From contig NZ_CP155552.1 of the NCBI RefSeq assembly GCF_036632915.2, forward strand, positions 1,426,001 through 1,490,000: DNA of 64,000 bases. The letters are read 5' to 3'. Below are positions 51,173 through 60,090 of the stretch, one piece after another. The notes below the pieces were generated by a model, which saw only the letters and a list, made by a program, of their open reading frames with translations, ran no database searches and was not told the origin of the DNA. Numbering within the stretch: the first letter of the stretch is position 1; each line of letters opens with the position of its first letter. The DNA is from Faecalibacterium taiwanense (GTDB lineage Bacteria > Bacillota > Clostridia > Oscillospirales > Ruminococcaceae). The position numbers and the translations under genes were made by a program.

Positions 51173-52081
51173 ATGGCAGAAGAACGTATTCAAAAGATCA
51201 TGGCTGAACAGGGTCTGTGCTCCCGCCGTGCGGCTGAACAGATCATTGCCGAGGGCCGCGTGAAGGTCAACGGCCACCCCGTCAAGGTGGGCGACAAGAT
51301 GGACCCCAACCGCGACGTGCTGCACGTGGACGACGAGCGCATCTATATCCGTAAGGATCAGCAGATGTACTATCTGGCCCTGTACAAGCCCCGCGGCTAT
51401 GTGACCACCGCCAGCGACGAGCTGGGCCGCAAGACCGTGATGGAGCTGGTGAGCGATATCCCCGCCCGCCTGTACCCGGTGGGCCGTCTGGATAAGGACA
51501 GCGAGGGCCTGCTGCTCATGACCAACGACGGCGCGTTTGCGCAGGCCGTCACCCATCCGTCGGGCGGCATCTCCAAGCTGTACCGCGTCACCGTGCAGCC
51601 CCGCGCCGATGAAAGCCAGATCCTGAAGCTGAGCAGCGGCGTTGTGCTGGACGACGGCACCAAGACCATGCCCTGCGCCATCAATGTTGTCACCGACGAG
51701 CCGGGCCGCACCGTGATGGAAATGACCCTGAAAGAGGGCAAAAACCGCGAGATCCGCCGCATGTGCGAGACCGTGGGCCTTGAGGTGGTGCGCCTGAAGC
51801 GCAACGCCGAGGGCGTGGTAAAGCTGGGAATGCTCAAGCCCGGCACCTACCGTGAGCTGACCAAGGCAGAGATCAACGGTCTGCGTGCCGCTGCCGCCAA
51901 GGGCCGCGCCCAGACCCGCAGCGCCGCAGTGCAGTCCAAGGCTGCCGAGCGCCGCCCCCGCGGCCCGGTGGGCAAGGGTACTGCCCCAAAAAGCGGAAGT
52001 AAGCCTATATACCTATATAAACGAAAAGAAAGCACCTGTACAGCGGGTGCTTTCTTTATTGTAAAATGTTATTTTTTATGA
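51173..52081 (+). CDS. rluB: Pseudouridine synthase RluB, C-terminus frameshifted
   Basis: ATG 51173 (SD AAGGAG) begins MAEERIQKIMAEQGLCSRRA, an S4 domain, then the RsuA/RluB core with PVGRLDKDSEGLLLMTNDG (catalytic Asp). It modifies U2605 of 23S rRNA. The frame as written continues 26 codons past KGTAPK over an intrinsic terminator and toxin promoter 3. One more A in the five-A run at 51988-51992 gives TAPKKRK and a stop at 52000-52002, the likely true end. Confidence 0.9.
   Translation: MAEERIQKIMAEQGLCSRRAAEQIIAEGRVKVNGHPVKVGDKMDPNRDVLHVDDERIYIRKDQQMYYLALYKPRGYVTTASDELGRKTVMELVSDIPARLYPVGRLDKDSEGLLLMTNDGAFAQAVTHPSGGISKLYRVTVQPRADESQILKLSSGVVLDDGTKTMPCAINVVTDEPGRTVMEMTLKEGKNREIRRMCETVGLEVVRLKRNAEGVVKLGMLKPGTYRELTKAEINGLRAAAAKGRAQTRSAAVQSKAAERRPRGPVGKGTAPKSGSKPIYLYKRKESTCTAGAFFIVKCYFL
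52026..52058 (+). terminator. Intrinsic terminator of the scpA-rluB operon
   Basis: AGAAAGCACC pairs with GGGTGCTTTCT, then TTTATT. Its place inside the apparent rluB frame supports a missing base upstream. Confidence 0.8.
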
Positions 52082-52226
52082 TATCATAAAGATGCCGCCC
52101 GAAAAGGCGGTGATTCGGTGCTGTCTGCAAGCGCAGGTGGTCATGCTTTCCTCCGGCAAGCGTCCGGGGGACGTAAAAGCTTATTGTTTGTTCCCCCGTT
52201 CGCAAACGCGGAAGGGGGGATGCATC

Positions 52227-52337
52227 ATGGTGTTGAACGATGTTCTGCAGCTGTTCGTCATTGTTGGCGGCACAGTTGGGATTACATTTCAGATCGCATG
52301 GGCAATCTTCAAAGAGATCCATAACAATAAGAAATGA
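52227..52337 (+). CDS. Small hydrophobic toxin-like peptide, module 3 (36 aa)
   Basis: The same 36-residue peptide as in modules 1 and 2, now on the plus strand. Promoter TTGTAA (52059-52064), 17-base spacer, TATCAT (52082-52087); 5' hairpin CCGCC/GGCGG (52093-52109); SD GGAAGGGGGG 7 bases before ATG, with the CCCCCGTTCGC hairpin able to hide it. Confidence 0.65.
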   Translation: MVLNDVLQLFVIVGGTVGITFQIAWAIFKEIHNNKK

Positions 52338-52425
52338 CCGCCCCAGTCTCCAAACGGTGAGCGGTCATTCTTCTTATTGACCAATTAGCCGGAGGAAGCT
52401 GACCATTGCGGACAGCACCTTCTCT
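52328..52425 (-). ncRNA. Putative antitoxin RNA, module 3
   Basis: Promoter on the minus strand: TTGACA (52460-52455), 17-base spacer, TATACT (52437-52432). It runs against the toxin and ends in the shared GACCGC/GCGGTC terminator (52336-52366). Its segment CTTCCTCCGG matches the toxin SD less well than in modules 1 and 2. Confidence 0.55.
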
Positions 52426-52700
52426 ATTTGTAGTATAGTTTCTTTTTGTTGGTTTGTCAAGAGATGGTTCTCGGCTGTTATGCAAGGCATTTTTATATAA
52501 GTGAATAACTGTCAGCTCTTCACCTTTCAGGTGAGAAAAATTTCAGCCCGCCGCAAATACACCGAAAACGGACGCATCTGCAACGAAAATTGCGGTACGG
52601 CCCTGCGGCAGGACGGGCTGTGCACGCGGGAAAGACAAAGAACACTTTTGACAACAAAAGTTCATCTCACTGAAGCGCCCCTGTTCTTCGACCAAATTTG

Positions 52701-52709
52701 TGCTATAAT
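52701..52709 (+). promoter_or_regulatory. Extended -10 promoter of the SNF transporter gene
   Basis: TGCTATAAT, an extended -10 element, 73 bases before the ATG; no good -35. The stretch 52461-52700 shows no gene: an ORF at 52501-52800 crosses this promoter and has no SD. Confidence 0.55.
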
Positions 52710-52781
52710 ACAAAAGCAACGCTTCGCCCGGCCCCGCAAAGGGCAGGGCAGAGCAGAACGGAAAACAAGGAGTTTGGAATC

Positions 52782-54152
52782 ATGGAAAGAGAAAAACTGA
52801 AGTCCCGTCTGGGCTTCATTCTGCTTTCGGCGGGCTGTGCCATCGGCATTGGCAACGTGTGGAAGTTCCCTTATATTGCCGGTCAGGGCGGCGGCGGCGC
52901 GTTCGTGCTGTTCTACCTGATCTTCCTCATCATTCTGGGCCTGCCCATCATGACCATGGAGTTTGCGGTGGGCCGCGCTTCCCGCAAAAGCCCGGTGCGG
53001 GCCTATCAGGCACTGGAAAAGCCGGGCCAGAAGTGGCACATCCACGGCTACCTCACCCTCATTGGCTGCTATCTGCTCATGATGTTCTACACCACCGTGG
53101 CAGGCTGGATGCTGCACTATTTCTACATGACCGCCACCGGTAAGCTGGCAGGCCTGAACGCCGATCAGGTGGCTGGCAAGTTTACCGAAATGCTGGCAGA
53201 CCCCGGCGTGATGACCTTCTGGATGGTGTTCGTGGTGGCACTGGGCATCTTTGTATGCGCCAAGGGCCTGCAGAACGGCCTTGAGCGCGTGACCAAGGTC
53301 ATGATGATCGCCCTGCTGGTGATCATGGTGGTGCTGGCCGTCAACAGCCTGTTCATGCCCGGCGCAAAGGAAGGCCTGAGCTTCTTCCTCGTGCCCGACT
53401 TCGGGCGCATGAAAGAGGTGGGCGTGGTCAACACGCTGGTGTCCGCCATGAATCAGGCCTTCTTCACCCTGAGCCTTGGCATTGGCGCAATGTCCATCTT
53501 TGGCAGCTACATCGGCAAGGAGCACTCCCTGCTGGGCGAGTCCGCCCGCATCGTGGTGCTGGATACCTTCGTGGCCATCACCGCCGGTCTCATCATCTTC
53601 CCGGCCTGCTTCACCTACGGTGTGGACCAGACCAGCGGCCCCAGCCTGATCTTCATTACCCTGCCCAACATCTTTGCCAACATGGCCATGGGCCGGTTGT
53701 GGGGCTCCCTGTTCTTCCTGTTCATGGCCTTTGCAGCGCTTTCCACCGTGCTGGCTGTGTTCGAGAACATCATCTGCTGCGGCATGGAGCTGACCGGCTG
53801 CAGCCGCAAGAAATCCAGTCTGGTGAACTTCGTGCTCATCACTCTGCTTTCGCCGCCCTGCGTGCTGGGCTACAACGTGTGGGCATGGGACGGCTTTGCC
53901 GTGTTCGGCGGCGCTGTGCTGGATTTGGAGGACTTCCTCGTGAGCAACCTGTTCCTGCCGCTGGGCAGCTTGGTGTACCTGCTGTTCTGCGTTACCAAGT
54001 ACGGCTGGGGCTGGGACAACTATAAAAAGGAAGTCAACACCGGCAAGGGCCTCAAGATGCACGACTGGATGCGCGGTTACCTGACCTGCGTGCTGCCGGT
54101 GATCGTGCTGTTCATCTTTGCTTTTGGCATCTACGATAAATTTTTTGCGTAA
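52782..54152 (+). CDS. Sodium-dependent transporter, SNF/NSS family
   Basis: ATG 52782 (SD AAGGAG) gives 456 residues with about 12 helices. The NSS signature is at the N-terminus: LGFILLSAGCAIGIGNVWKFPYIAGQGGGGAF. Further on are FFTLSLGIGAMSIFGSYIG and VFENIICCGMEL. Such transporters import amino acids with sodium; the substrate is unknown. Confidence 0.92.
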   Translation: MEREKLKSRLGFILLSAGCAIGIGNVWKFPYIAGQGGGGAFVLFYLIFLIILGLPIMTMEFAVGRASRKSPVRAYQALEKPGQKWHIHGYLTLIGCYLLMMFYTTVAGWMLHYFYMTATGKLAGLNADQVAGKFTEMLADPGVMTFWMVFVVALGIFVCAKGLQNGLERVTKVMMIALLVIMVVLAVNSLFMPGAKEGLSFFLVPDFGRMKEVGVVNTLVSAMNQAFFTLSLGIGAMSIFGSYIGKEHSLLGESARIVVLDTFVAITAGLIIFPACFTYGVDQTSGPSLIFITLPNIFANMAMGRLWGSLFFLFMAFAALSTVLAVFENIICCGMELTGCSRKKSSLVNFVLITLLSPPCVLGYNVWAWDGFAVFGGAVLDLEDFLVSNLFLPLGSLVYLLFCVTKYGWGWDNYKKEVNTGKGLKMHDWMRGYLTCVLPVIVLFIFAFGIYDKFFA

Positions 54153-54159
54153 ATAAAAC

Positions 54160-54338
54160 ACTCCTTCCGTCATGGCTGACGCCATGCCACCTCCCTCAAT
54201 GAGGAAGGCTTTGGCATACCGGAAAGCTTTCCCTCATCGCCAGAGGCTCCCTCTCCGAGACAGACTCCCCGGTCGGGGAGGTGGCACGAAGTGCCAGAAG
54301 AGGAACAGCTGTCGAGCGAATGCGAGACTGAAGGAGTT
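54160..54338. repeat. Long inverted-repeat element, family member C
   Basis: ACTCCTTCCGTCATGGCTGA at the left pairs partly with the right GCGAGACTGAAGGAGTT; internal arms CATGGC/GCCATG and TCCCCGGTCGGGGA. Same arm layout as members A, B and D. Confidence 0.65.
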
Positions 54339-54341
54339 CCC

Positions 54342-54376
54342 GGCTCCTCTTATTCCATAAATAAGAGGGGCCTTTT
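54342..54376 (+). terminator. Intrinsic terminator after the SNF transporter region
   Basis: GGCTCCTCTTATT pairs with AATAAGAGGGGCC, then TTTT. It is 21 bases before the response regulator gene, so that gene may be under attenuation or have its own start just after. Confidence 0.7.
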
Positions 54377-54396
54377 GCGGCAGAAAGGAACCTTCC

Positions 54397-55119
54397 ATGC
54401 ATATCCTGATCTGTGACGATGATGCGGCGTTCGGCGCGCGTATGGCAGAATATGTCACCGTCTACTTTACCGCCCGCAGCGTGCAGGTGCACACCGCCGT
54501 CTGCACCAGCGCAGCCGAGGTGCTTGCAACGCCGGGGCTGGAGCTGTATCAGCTGGCGTTTCTGGACGTGGACATGCCCGGTGCAAACGGCATGGTGCTG
54601 GGCCGTCAGCTCAAGCAGAAGTGCCCCGGACTGATGCTGGTGTATGTTTCGGCCTATCTGGAATTTGCGCTGGAAGGCTACACGGTGAACGCCTACCGCT
54701 ACCTGCTCAAGCGGGACATTGCGCGCACCCTGCCCAAGTGTCTGGACGACCTGCTTGCCGCCCTGACCGACCAGCGCAAGACTCTGACGGTGCACCACAA
54801 CCGCACCGAAACGGAAATTCCGCTGGATCAGATCTATTATCTGGAAAGCGACCTGCGCCAGATCAACGTCTACGGCGACATTGCCCGCCGGCCCATCTGC
54901 ACCTACTACGGCAAGATCGCCGACCTGCCGCCCATGCTCTACGAGAACGGCTTTTTGCAGGTGAGCCGCAGCGATGTGGTGAACATGAAATATGTGCGCA
55001 GCATCCGCAGCTACCGCGCCCTGCTGAAAAACGGGGTGGAGCTGAGCGTGAGCCGCGCAGGCTATGCAGCCATCCAGAACGCATATCTGGAATGGAAGGG
55101 GCAGTATGTGGATGAGTGA
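54397..55119 (+). CDS. LytTR-family response regulator
   Basis: The 240-residue protein has an N-terminal receiver domain (MHILICDDDAAFG, phospho-Asp in FLDVDMPGANG, VSAY) and a LytTR DNA-binding domain (LDQIYYLESDLRQINVY, FLQVSRSDVVNMKYVRSI). It is the partner of the histidine kinase whose gene overlaps its 3' end by 14 bases. Such AgrA/VirR-like regulators often control peptide or quorum functions. Confidence 0.92.
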   Translation: MHILICDDDAAFGARMAEYVTVYFTARSVQVHTAVCTSAAEVLATPGLELYQLAFLDVDMPGANGMVLGRQLKQKCPGLMLVYVSAYLEFALEGYTVNAYRYLLKRDIARTLPKCLDDLLAALTDQRKTLTVHHNRTETEIPLDQIYYLESDLRQINVYGDIARRPICTYYGKIADLPPMLYENGFLQVSRSDVVNMKYVRSIRSYRALLKNGVELSVSRAGYAAIQNAYLEWKGQYVDE

Positions 55120-56419
55120 TGCATTTGCGGAAATGATGCTGGGGCATCTGGTGTGTCTGGTCCAGGGGAACGCCTTTATTCTGGTGGAGTGGGCCTATCT
55201 GGGCAGGGGAAAACTGCGCTGGCCGGTTCTGTGGGCAGAGCTGCTGTGTATGGGGCAGCTGGGCCTGTCACTCGCAACAGGAATGTCATTTTTCAATGTG
55301 CAGAGCGTCCTGCTCAATGTGCTGTACCTTTTTGTTACGGCGCAGCTGTTTGGCGGAAACTTTGCCGATAAGCTCACCGCCTGCCTGATCAACGGCACCA
55401 TGTGCCTGCTGGTGGAGAACACGGTCAACTATACCTACTCCTGGTTCACAGGAGTGCGCACCGGCGAAGCATGGCAGCACCCCGGCTGCCTGATCGCGCT
55501 GTGCGCCGCGAACCTTATCGTGGGTGCAGCAGTTGCGCATTCCCTGTACAGCTGGAACCAGAAGTGTGCTCTGCAGCCGCTGCAGGCGCTGGTGATGTCC
55601 TTTTTCCCCGGGGTGGCTGTGGTGCTGAACATCGTGCTGATGGTCACAGGGACCCAGCAGCCCGCTACCCGGATGACCATGCTGCTCACCTTTGGCATGA
55701 GCGTGGCGGTGCTGGTGCATATCGCCATCGTGCAGATGTTCAACGATCAGGTGGTGCAGCGGCAGAACTCCCGCTACCGTGCTCAGTTGGAACAGCAGCG
55801 TGCCGAAGCCCTGCTGGATTCCTACACGGAACAGCGCCGCCTGACCCACGAGTTCACCAACCACATGACAGCCCTTACCGCCCTGCTGGATCAGGGAGAT
55901 CTGAAAGGCGCACAGGCCTACATTGCCAGCGTGAGCAAAACGGTGGCGGCGGGCACCACCATCATGGATACCCACAACCCGCTGCTGGATTCCATTCTGA
56001 GCAAAAAATACGAAGAAGCGGCAAAAGTTGGCGTGAACATTTACTTTGACCTGTGCGATCTCAAGCGGATGCCCTTCGACAGCATGGATATGGTCATCGT
56101 GCTCTCCAACCTTCTGGACAACGCCACCCGCGCCGCAGCGCAGGCCCTGCCGCCGGAGGTGCATGTGCGCATCCGCAAAACGCCGGAAGAATATCTGATC
56201 TCGGTGCGCAACCGCGTGCAGGAAGACCTGCTGCTGGAGGAGGGCAAGCTGCCCGGCACCACCAAAAAGGAGAGCGGCCACGGCATGGGCCTTGCCAACG
56301 TGCAGGACGTGCTGCGCAAGTACGGTGCCGAGTATACCGTGAGCTGCCGCGACCGGTGGTTCCGGTTTACCTGCGCCATCCCGTGCGCAGTTCATGACAT
56401 GTGTACCGACAATTTATGA
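55106..56419 (+). CDS. Sensor histidine kinase, GHKL (AgrC-like) type
   Basis: ATG 55106 follows SD GGAAGGGG. The 437-residue protein has about six N-terminal transmembrane helices (residues 1-215), a dimerisation helix with the phospho-His candidate in RRLTHEFTNHMTALTAL, and the GHKL ATPase with NLLDNATRAA (N box) and GHGMGLANVQ (G box). There is no long extracytoplasmic sensor loop; such kinases usually sense small peptides. Confidence 0.9.
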   Translation: MWMSDAFAEMMLGHLVCLVQGNAFILVEWAYLGRGKLRWPVLWAELLCMGQLGLSLATGMSFFNVQSVLLNVLYLFVTAQLFGGNFADKLTACLINGTMCLLVENTVNYTYSWFTGVRTGEAWQHPGCLIALCAANLIVGAAVAHSLYSWNQKCALQPLQALVMSFFPGVAVVLNIVLMVTGTQQPATRMTMLLTFGMSVAVLVHIAIVQMFNDQVVQRQNSRYRAQLEQQRAEALLDSYTEQRRLTHEFTNHMTALTALLDQGDLKGAQAYIASVSKTVAAGTTIMDTHNPLLDSILSKKYEEAAKVGVNIYFDLCDLKRMPFDSMDMVIVLSNLLDNATRAAAQALPPEVHVRIRKTPEEYLISVRNRVQEDLLLEEGKLPGTTKKESGHGMGLANVQDVLRKYGAEYTVSCRDRWFRFTCAIPCAVHDMCTDNL

Positions 56420-56459
56420 CATGTTCTGTGCAACAGGCACGCAACAATGCTATACTAAG

Positions 56460-56776
56460 ACCAGTAAAGGTGACCTCCTGCCGGGGCAGGGCGGATTTGC
56501 GGCCAAAGGAAAACCTGGTGAAGCTTTGCCCCCTGTGCAGTGATCCGGGCAGTGGTGCGTGTTAAGCTGCTCTGTTTTCCCTTTGCTCTTCGCTGTGCAG
56601 TCCTCATGCGCTGCGCAGCTCATCTGGCGGGGCTTTCAACGGCGAACTTTGGGGTTTGCTGCTGATAAAGTCACTCGGCACGTCGCATTTCTGTCCGGCA
56701 GGTGCTGCTTGTGGGAATGGAGCATCTGCCGCACAGGGCATTTGCGTCGGTGAGAGTTCCGTCAGATTTTTTATTG
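56460..56776 (+). ncRNA. Putative structured non-coding RNA (6S-like architecture)
   Basis: A -10 TATACT (56451-56456) precedes about 320 bases without a real ORF, ending at a terminator-like hairpin (ATCTG/CAGAT with six T, to 56776). CCTGCCGG near the 5' end pairs with CCGGCAGG some 220 bases later; further inside GAAGC..GCCCC pairs with GGGGCTTTC, and CTGTGCAG with CTGCGCAG. A long irregular rod with a closing stem is the shape of 6S RNA, but I see no diagnostic sequence. Confidence 0.4.
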
Positions 56777-56778
56777 CA

Positions 56779-56826
56779 AAAAAGAGCTGCTGTACGGCAA
56801 AATTGCCTGATACAGCAGCTCTTTTT
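56779..56826. terminator. Bidirectional terminator upstream of the pyrI 3' end
   Basis: AAAGAGCTGCTGTA pairs with TACAGCAGCTCTTT, T-runs on both sides. Confidence 0.85.
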
Positions 56827-56834
56827 CTGTGTCG

Positions 56835-57272
56835 TTATTCCGGCTTTACCTGCAGCTCCTGCTCGCAGTAGATGCAGCGGTATTTGCCGTTGGAGCTCAG
56901 CTCAAAGATCTGGTCGCACTCTTCCTCAATGGAGGAGATGCAGCGGGGGTTGCGGCATTTTACAATGTTCACAAGGCGCTTGGGGGGCATCGGCTTTTCC
57001 TTGCGCACGGCCTTGCCGTTTTCAATGATGGTCACGCTGATGCCCGGGTCAAGGTAGGCCAGCACATCCAGGTTCAGCCAGGAAGCATCGCCCTCCACCT
57101 TGATGATGTCCTTGCGGCCGCTGGCGCTCTTGCTGCTGCGTGCATTCTGGATCAGCGCCACGCTGGCGGTGCGGTTGCCCGCAATGCCCAGCAGGTCCAT
57201 CAGGCCAATGGCGGTGCCTGCCTTGATGTGGTCGATCACGATTCCGTTCTGAATTTCATCGATGTTCAACAT
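56835..57272 (-). CDS. pyrI: Aspartate carbamoyltransferase regulatory subunit
   Basis: The 145-residue PyrI has the nucleotide-binding N-terminal (MLNIDEIQNGIVIDHIKAGTAIGLMDLLGI) and the zinc domain CRNPRC...RCIYC. It carries CTP inhibition or ATP activation to PyrB. Start one base after the pyrB stop. Confidence 0.96.
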   Translation of the reverse strand: MLNIDEIQNGIVIDHIKAGTAIGLMDLLGIAGNRTASVALIQNARSSKSASGRKDIIKVEGDASWLNLDVLAYLDPGISVTIIENGKAVRKEKPMPPKRLVNIVKCRNPRCISSIEEECDQIFELSSNGKYRCIYCEQELQVKPE

Positions 57273-57273
57273 A

Positions 57274-58215
57274 TCAGTTCTCCTCCTTAGGTGCCTTGGG
57301 GTCGCGCAGGCCCAGCAGGGTCATGATCAGTGCCATACGCACATACACGCCGTTCTGCACCTGCTCAAAGTAGGCGGCGCGGGGATCGTCGTCCACGTCC
57401 AGTGCGATCTCGTTGACGCGGGGCAGGGGATGCAGCACAGCCATATCCGGCTTTGCAAGGTCCATCTTTTCCTTGGTGAGGATGTAGCTGTTCTTCAGGC
57501 GGATGTAGTCCTCCTCGTTGAAGAAGCGCTCCTTCTGCACACGGGTCATGTACAGGATGTCCAGCTCCGACATGGATTCCTCCAGACTGCGGGTCTCCTG
57601 GTAGGGGATGCCGTTGGCCTCCAGCACGTCCTTTACGATGTAGTCCGGCACGCGCAGCTCTTCCGGGCTGATAAGCACGAACCGGATGTTCTTGCAGCGG
57701 GCCATGGTTTTGATGAGGGAGTGCACGGTGCGGCCGAATTTCAGGTCGCCGCACAGGCCGATGGTCAGGTCATCCAGCCGTCCCATGCGGCGGCGGATGG
57801 TCATGAGGTCCGTCAGGGTCTGGGTGGGGTGCTGGTGGCCGCCGTCGCCCGCGTTGATCACCGGGATGCGGGAGTAGCGGGAAGCGCGCAGCGGTGCGCC
57901 CTCTTTGGGGTGGCGCATGGCCACGATGTCCGCATAGCAGGACACCACGCGGATGGTGTCGGCAACGCTTTCGCCCTTGCTTGCGCTGGACACGTTCTCA
58001 CTGGGAAAGCCCAGCACATGGCCGCCAAGGTTCAGCATGGCTGCCTCAAAGGAGAGGCGGGTGCGGGTGGAAGGCTCGTAGAACAGGGTAGCCAGCTTTT
58101 TATGCCGGGCCACCTCCTGATACGCGGCCGGGTCGTCATGGATGCGGTCGGCCAGATCAAGCAGCGTGGAGATTTCCTGTTGGGTAAAATCCAACGGGTC
58201 GATCAGATGTCGCAT
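57274..58215 (-). CDS. pyrB: Aspartate carbamoyltransferase catalytic subunit
   Basis: The 313-residue enzyme makes carbamoyl aspartate, the first committed step in pyrimidine synthesis. Carbamoyl phosphate loop [15 protein letters not shown], then [15 protein letters not shown] and the aspartate site LHPLPRVNE. The pyrB-pyrI pair follows a gntR gene. Confidence 0.97.
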   Translation of the reverse strand: MRHLIDPLDFTQQEISTLLDLADRIHDDPAAYQEVARHKKLATLFYEPSTRTRLSFEAAMLNLGGHVLGFPSENVSSASKGESVADTIRVVSCYADIVAMRHPKEGAPLRASRYSRIPVINAGDGGHQHPTQTLTDLMTIRRRMGRLDDLTIGLCGDLKFGRTVHSLIKTMARCKNIRFVLISPEELRVPDYIVKDVLEANGIPYQETRSLEESMSELDILYMTRVQKERFFNEEDYIRLKNSYILTKEKMDLAKPDMAVLHPLPRVNEIALDVDDDPRAAYFEQVQNGVYVRMALIMTLLGLRDPKAPKEEN

Positions 58216-58243
58216 GGGTGCATACCTCCGTCAGTTTTTTGGT

Positions 58244-58999
58244 TTAGAGCAGCTTGCGTAAAATGGAAAAATCAAAGAAGTTTGTGTAGTAGCTCAGCGA
58301 ACGCATCACCGGGCGGCACAAACGATTGAAACACACTTCGTCCAGCAGCAGCATGGCCTCGCCCGGAGCAAGGCGCATGGCGGAGCGGATGGCATCGTCG
58401 CCGCAGCTTGCCTTCAGGTGGGCGACGTTGGAGGAGATCTGCTGGTGACACTCCCGTTCCAGAATATCGAACACGCCGCCGGTCAGGTCGATGCGGGTGT
58501 AGTCTCTGGCACCGAACAGTGCTCTGGGCAGGTAGTCGATGGAGTAGATCACCGGGGTGGTGTCGGCCAGAATGCGCTTTTTGATGCAGATCACGTCGTC
58601 GCCCGGCTCAATTTCCAGATCGCGGGCCAGCTCTTCACCGGCACGGATGGGAAATACCTGAATGCCATCGGCGTGGGGGTAGCTGCCAAAGCTGCGGATC
58701 AGCGGGTAGTATTCCAGCTTCTGGTCCAGCCGGCTGCGCAGGCTCAGCACAGCGCGGTTCACCACCGTGCCAATGCCGCGCACGCGTTCCACATAGCCTG
58801 CGCGCTCCATCTCGCTCAAAGCATCGCGGATGACGGTGCGGCTCACGCCCAGCTCAGCGGCAAGATCTACCTCGGCGGGCAGACGGTCGGCCCGGGCATA
58901 GCGCCCGGTGCGCAGCTCTTCCAGCAGACTGGCAACGATGCGGTCGCTGATCACAGCACCGCCCAATCGGTTGGAAGAGGTAAGTGCAGATTCCTTCAT
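58244..58999 (-). CDS. GntR/UTRA family transcriptional regulator
   Basis: ATG 58999 (SD GGAGG) gives 251 residues. An N-terminal winged helix (RLPAEVDLAAELGVSRTVIRDALSEMERAGYVERVRGIGTVV) is followed by a UTRA effector domain (PIRAGEELARDLEIEPGDDVICIKKRILADTTPVIYSIDYLP). It lies 28 bases before pyrB on the same strand, so it probably controls its own transcript including pyrBI. Confidence 0.88.
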   Translation of the reverse strand: MKESALTSSNRLGGAVISDRIVASLLEELRTGRYARADRLPAEVDLAAELGVSRTVIRDALSEMERAGYVERVRGIGTVVNRAVLSLRSRLDQKLEYYPLIRSFGSYPHADGIQVFPIRAGEELARDLEIEPGDDVICIKKRILADTTPVIYSIDYLPRALFGARDYTRIDLTGGVFDILERECHQQISSNVAHLKASCGDDAIRSAMRLAPGEAMLLLDEVCFNRLCRPVMRSLSYYTNFFDFSILRKLL

Positions 59000-59122
59000 G
59001 GTTCGGTTCCTCCGTTCACGGGCAGGGGATGCTCCCCGCCGGGACTTGAAGCCTGCGCCGCACGGCACCTTTGTGACCACGCCATACGCCGCAAACCCCT
59101 TTATACTTTATTATAACATAAA

Positions 59123-59151
59123 TTGACATTTATAAAAGCGGCATTTATACT
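59123..59151 (+). promoter_or_regulatory. Promoter of the GNAT gene
   Basis: TTGACA, 17-base spacer, TATACT, 46 bases before ATG 59197. The AT-rich 59100-59130 interval must also hold the divergent gntR-pyrBI promoter (TATAAT on the minus strand near 59112). Confidence 0.75.
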
Positions 59152-59196
59152 GGAAACAGCGAAAAAGTATGATTTTATTTTGGAGGGAAACGCAAG

Positions 59197-59745
59197 ATGG
59201 AAGTTTTTCTGCACAAGATCTGCGGCCAGCCGGTGCAGCCGCCGGTGTCCATGCAGCTGCGCCGCTGCACGCCGGAGCAGGCCCCGGCGGTGTACGCCTT
59301 GCAAAACGAGGTGCGCGCCGCCATGCCGGACCCGGAGCAGTTCGTGCCGGACACGCTGGAAAACATCACGGCCTATGTCCGCAAGGACCTGTGCATCGGC
59401 GCATGGCAGGGCAGCCGCCTTGGCGGGTATCTCATCGTGCGCTTCTGCGGGCGCAGCGCACACAACTATGCGGCCTTCATGGATGCGCCGCGCACCGAGT
59501 GGGAGCACTGGGCCAATGCGGACAGCGCCATCGTCCACGCAGACTTTCGCGGCAACGGCCTGCAACGGCTCATGCTGGAAGCAGCGCTGCCGCTTTTCCC
59601 GAAAAAAATCACCCATATCGGTGCTACCGTCAGCCCGCAGAACCAGTACAGCCTGCACAACGCCCTTGCGTCCGGTTTTGCCATCGTCTCCCGGCGGGAA
59701 ATGTACGGCGGCCACGACCGTTACCTGCTGGCAAAGGAGCTGTAA
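59197..59745 (+). CDS. GNAT family N-acetyltransferase
   Basis: The 182-residue protein has the acetyl-CoA loop VHADFRGNGLQRLMLEAAL (R-x-x-G-x-G/A variant) and the late beta strand with SPQNQYSLHNALASGF. Substrate unknown. SD TTGGAGG. Toxin module 4 begins 5 bases after its stop. Confidence 0.88.
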   Translation: MEVFLHKICGQPVQPPVSMQLRRCTPEQAPAVYALQNEVRAAMPDPEQFVPDTLENITAYVRKDLCIGAWQGSRLGGYLIVRFCGRSAHNYAAFMDAPRTEWEHWANADSAIVHADFRGNGLQRLMLEAALPLFPKKITHIGATVSPQNQYSLHNALASGFAIVSRREMYGGHDRYLLAKEL

Positions 59746-59952
59746 AAAGTTGTAATTCGTCAAAAAGTATGTTAAACTAAAAACGCCACCCCGAAGGGTG
59801 GCGTTAAGGTGCTATCTGCAAGCGCAGGTGGTCATGCTTCCTGCCCGTTATCGCTGCTCTTTCTACATAGAACGAAGCAGAGGTTCCGGGAGTGGAACTT
59901 TTTTGCAAAATGAAACTTCCCGGAGCCTTGAAGGCGAAGGGAGGGATATCCG

Positions 59953-60090
59953 GTGACTCTGTTGGAAACCCTCGCACTGCTCACCTTCATTCTCACACTG
60001 TTGGGTCTGATCGTGGACGTGATCCGTCTGGCCGTTGAGGTCATGACAATGTTTTCCAAGCACAAAGCCGATGATAGCAAAAAAGACTGA
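59953..60090 (+). CDS. Small hydrophobic toxin-like peptide, module 4 (45 aa, diverged)
   Basis: GTG start with SD GAAGGGAGG. The peptide begins VTLLETLALLTFILTLLGLI and ends in a polar KHKADDSKKD; one transmembrane helix, not similar in residues to the other three but alike in plan. Promoter TTGTAA (59750-59755), 17-base spacer, TAAACT (59773-59778). The 5' hairpin ACGCCACCC-CGAA-GGGTGGCGT differs in sequence but not in shape from the other modules, and the next GGTGCTATCTGCAAGCGCAG is conserved. Confidence 0.6.
   Translation: MTLLETLALLTFILTLLGLIVDVIRLAVEVMTMFSKHKADDSKKD

Noticed and set aside
52501..52800. 99-codon ORF before the SNF transporter
   Set aside because: No SD, crosses the TATAAT promoter of the transporter, no recognisable motif.
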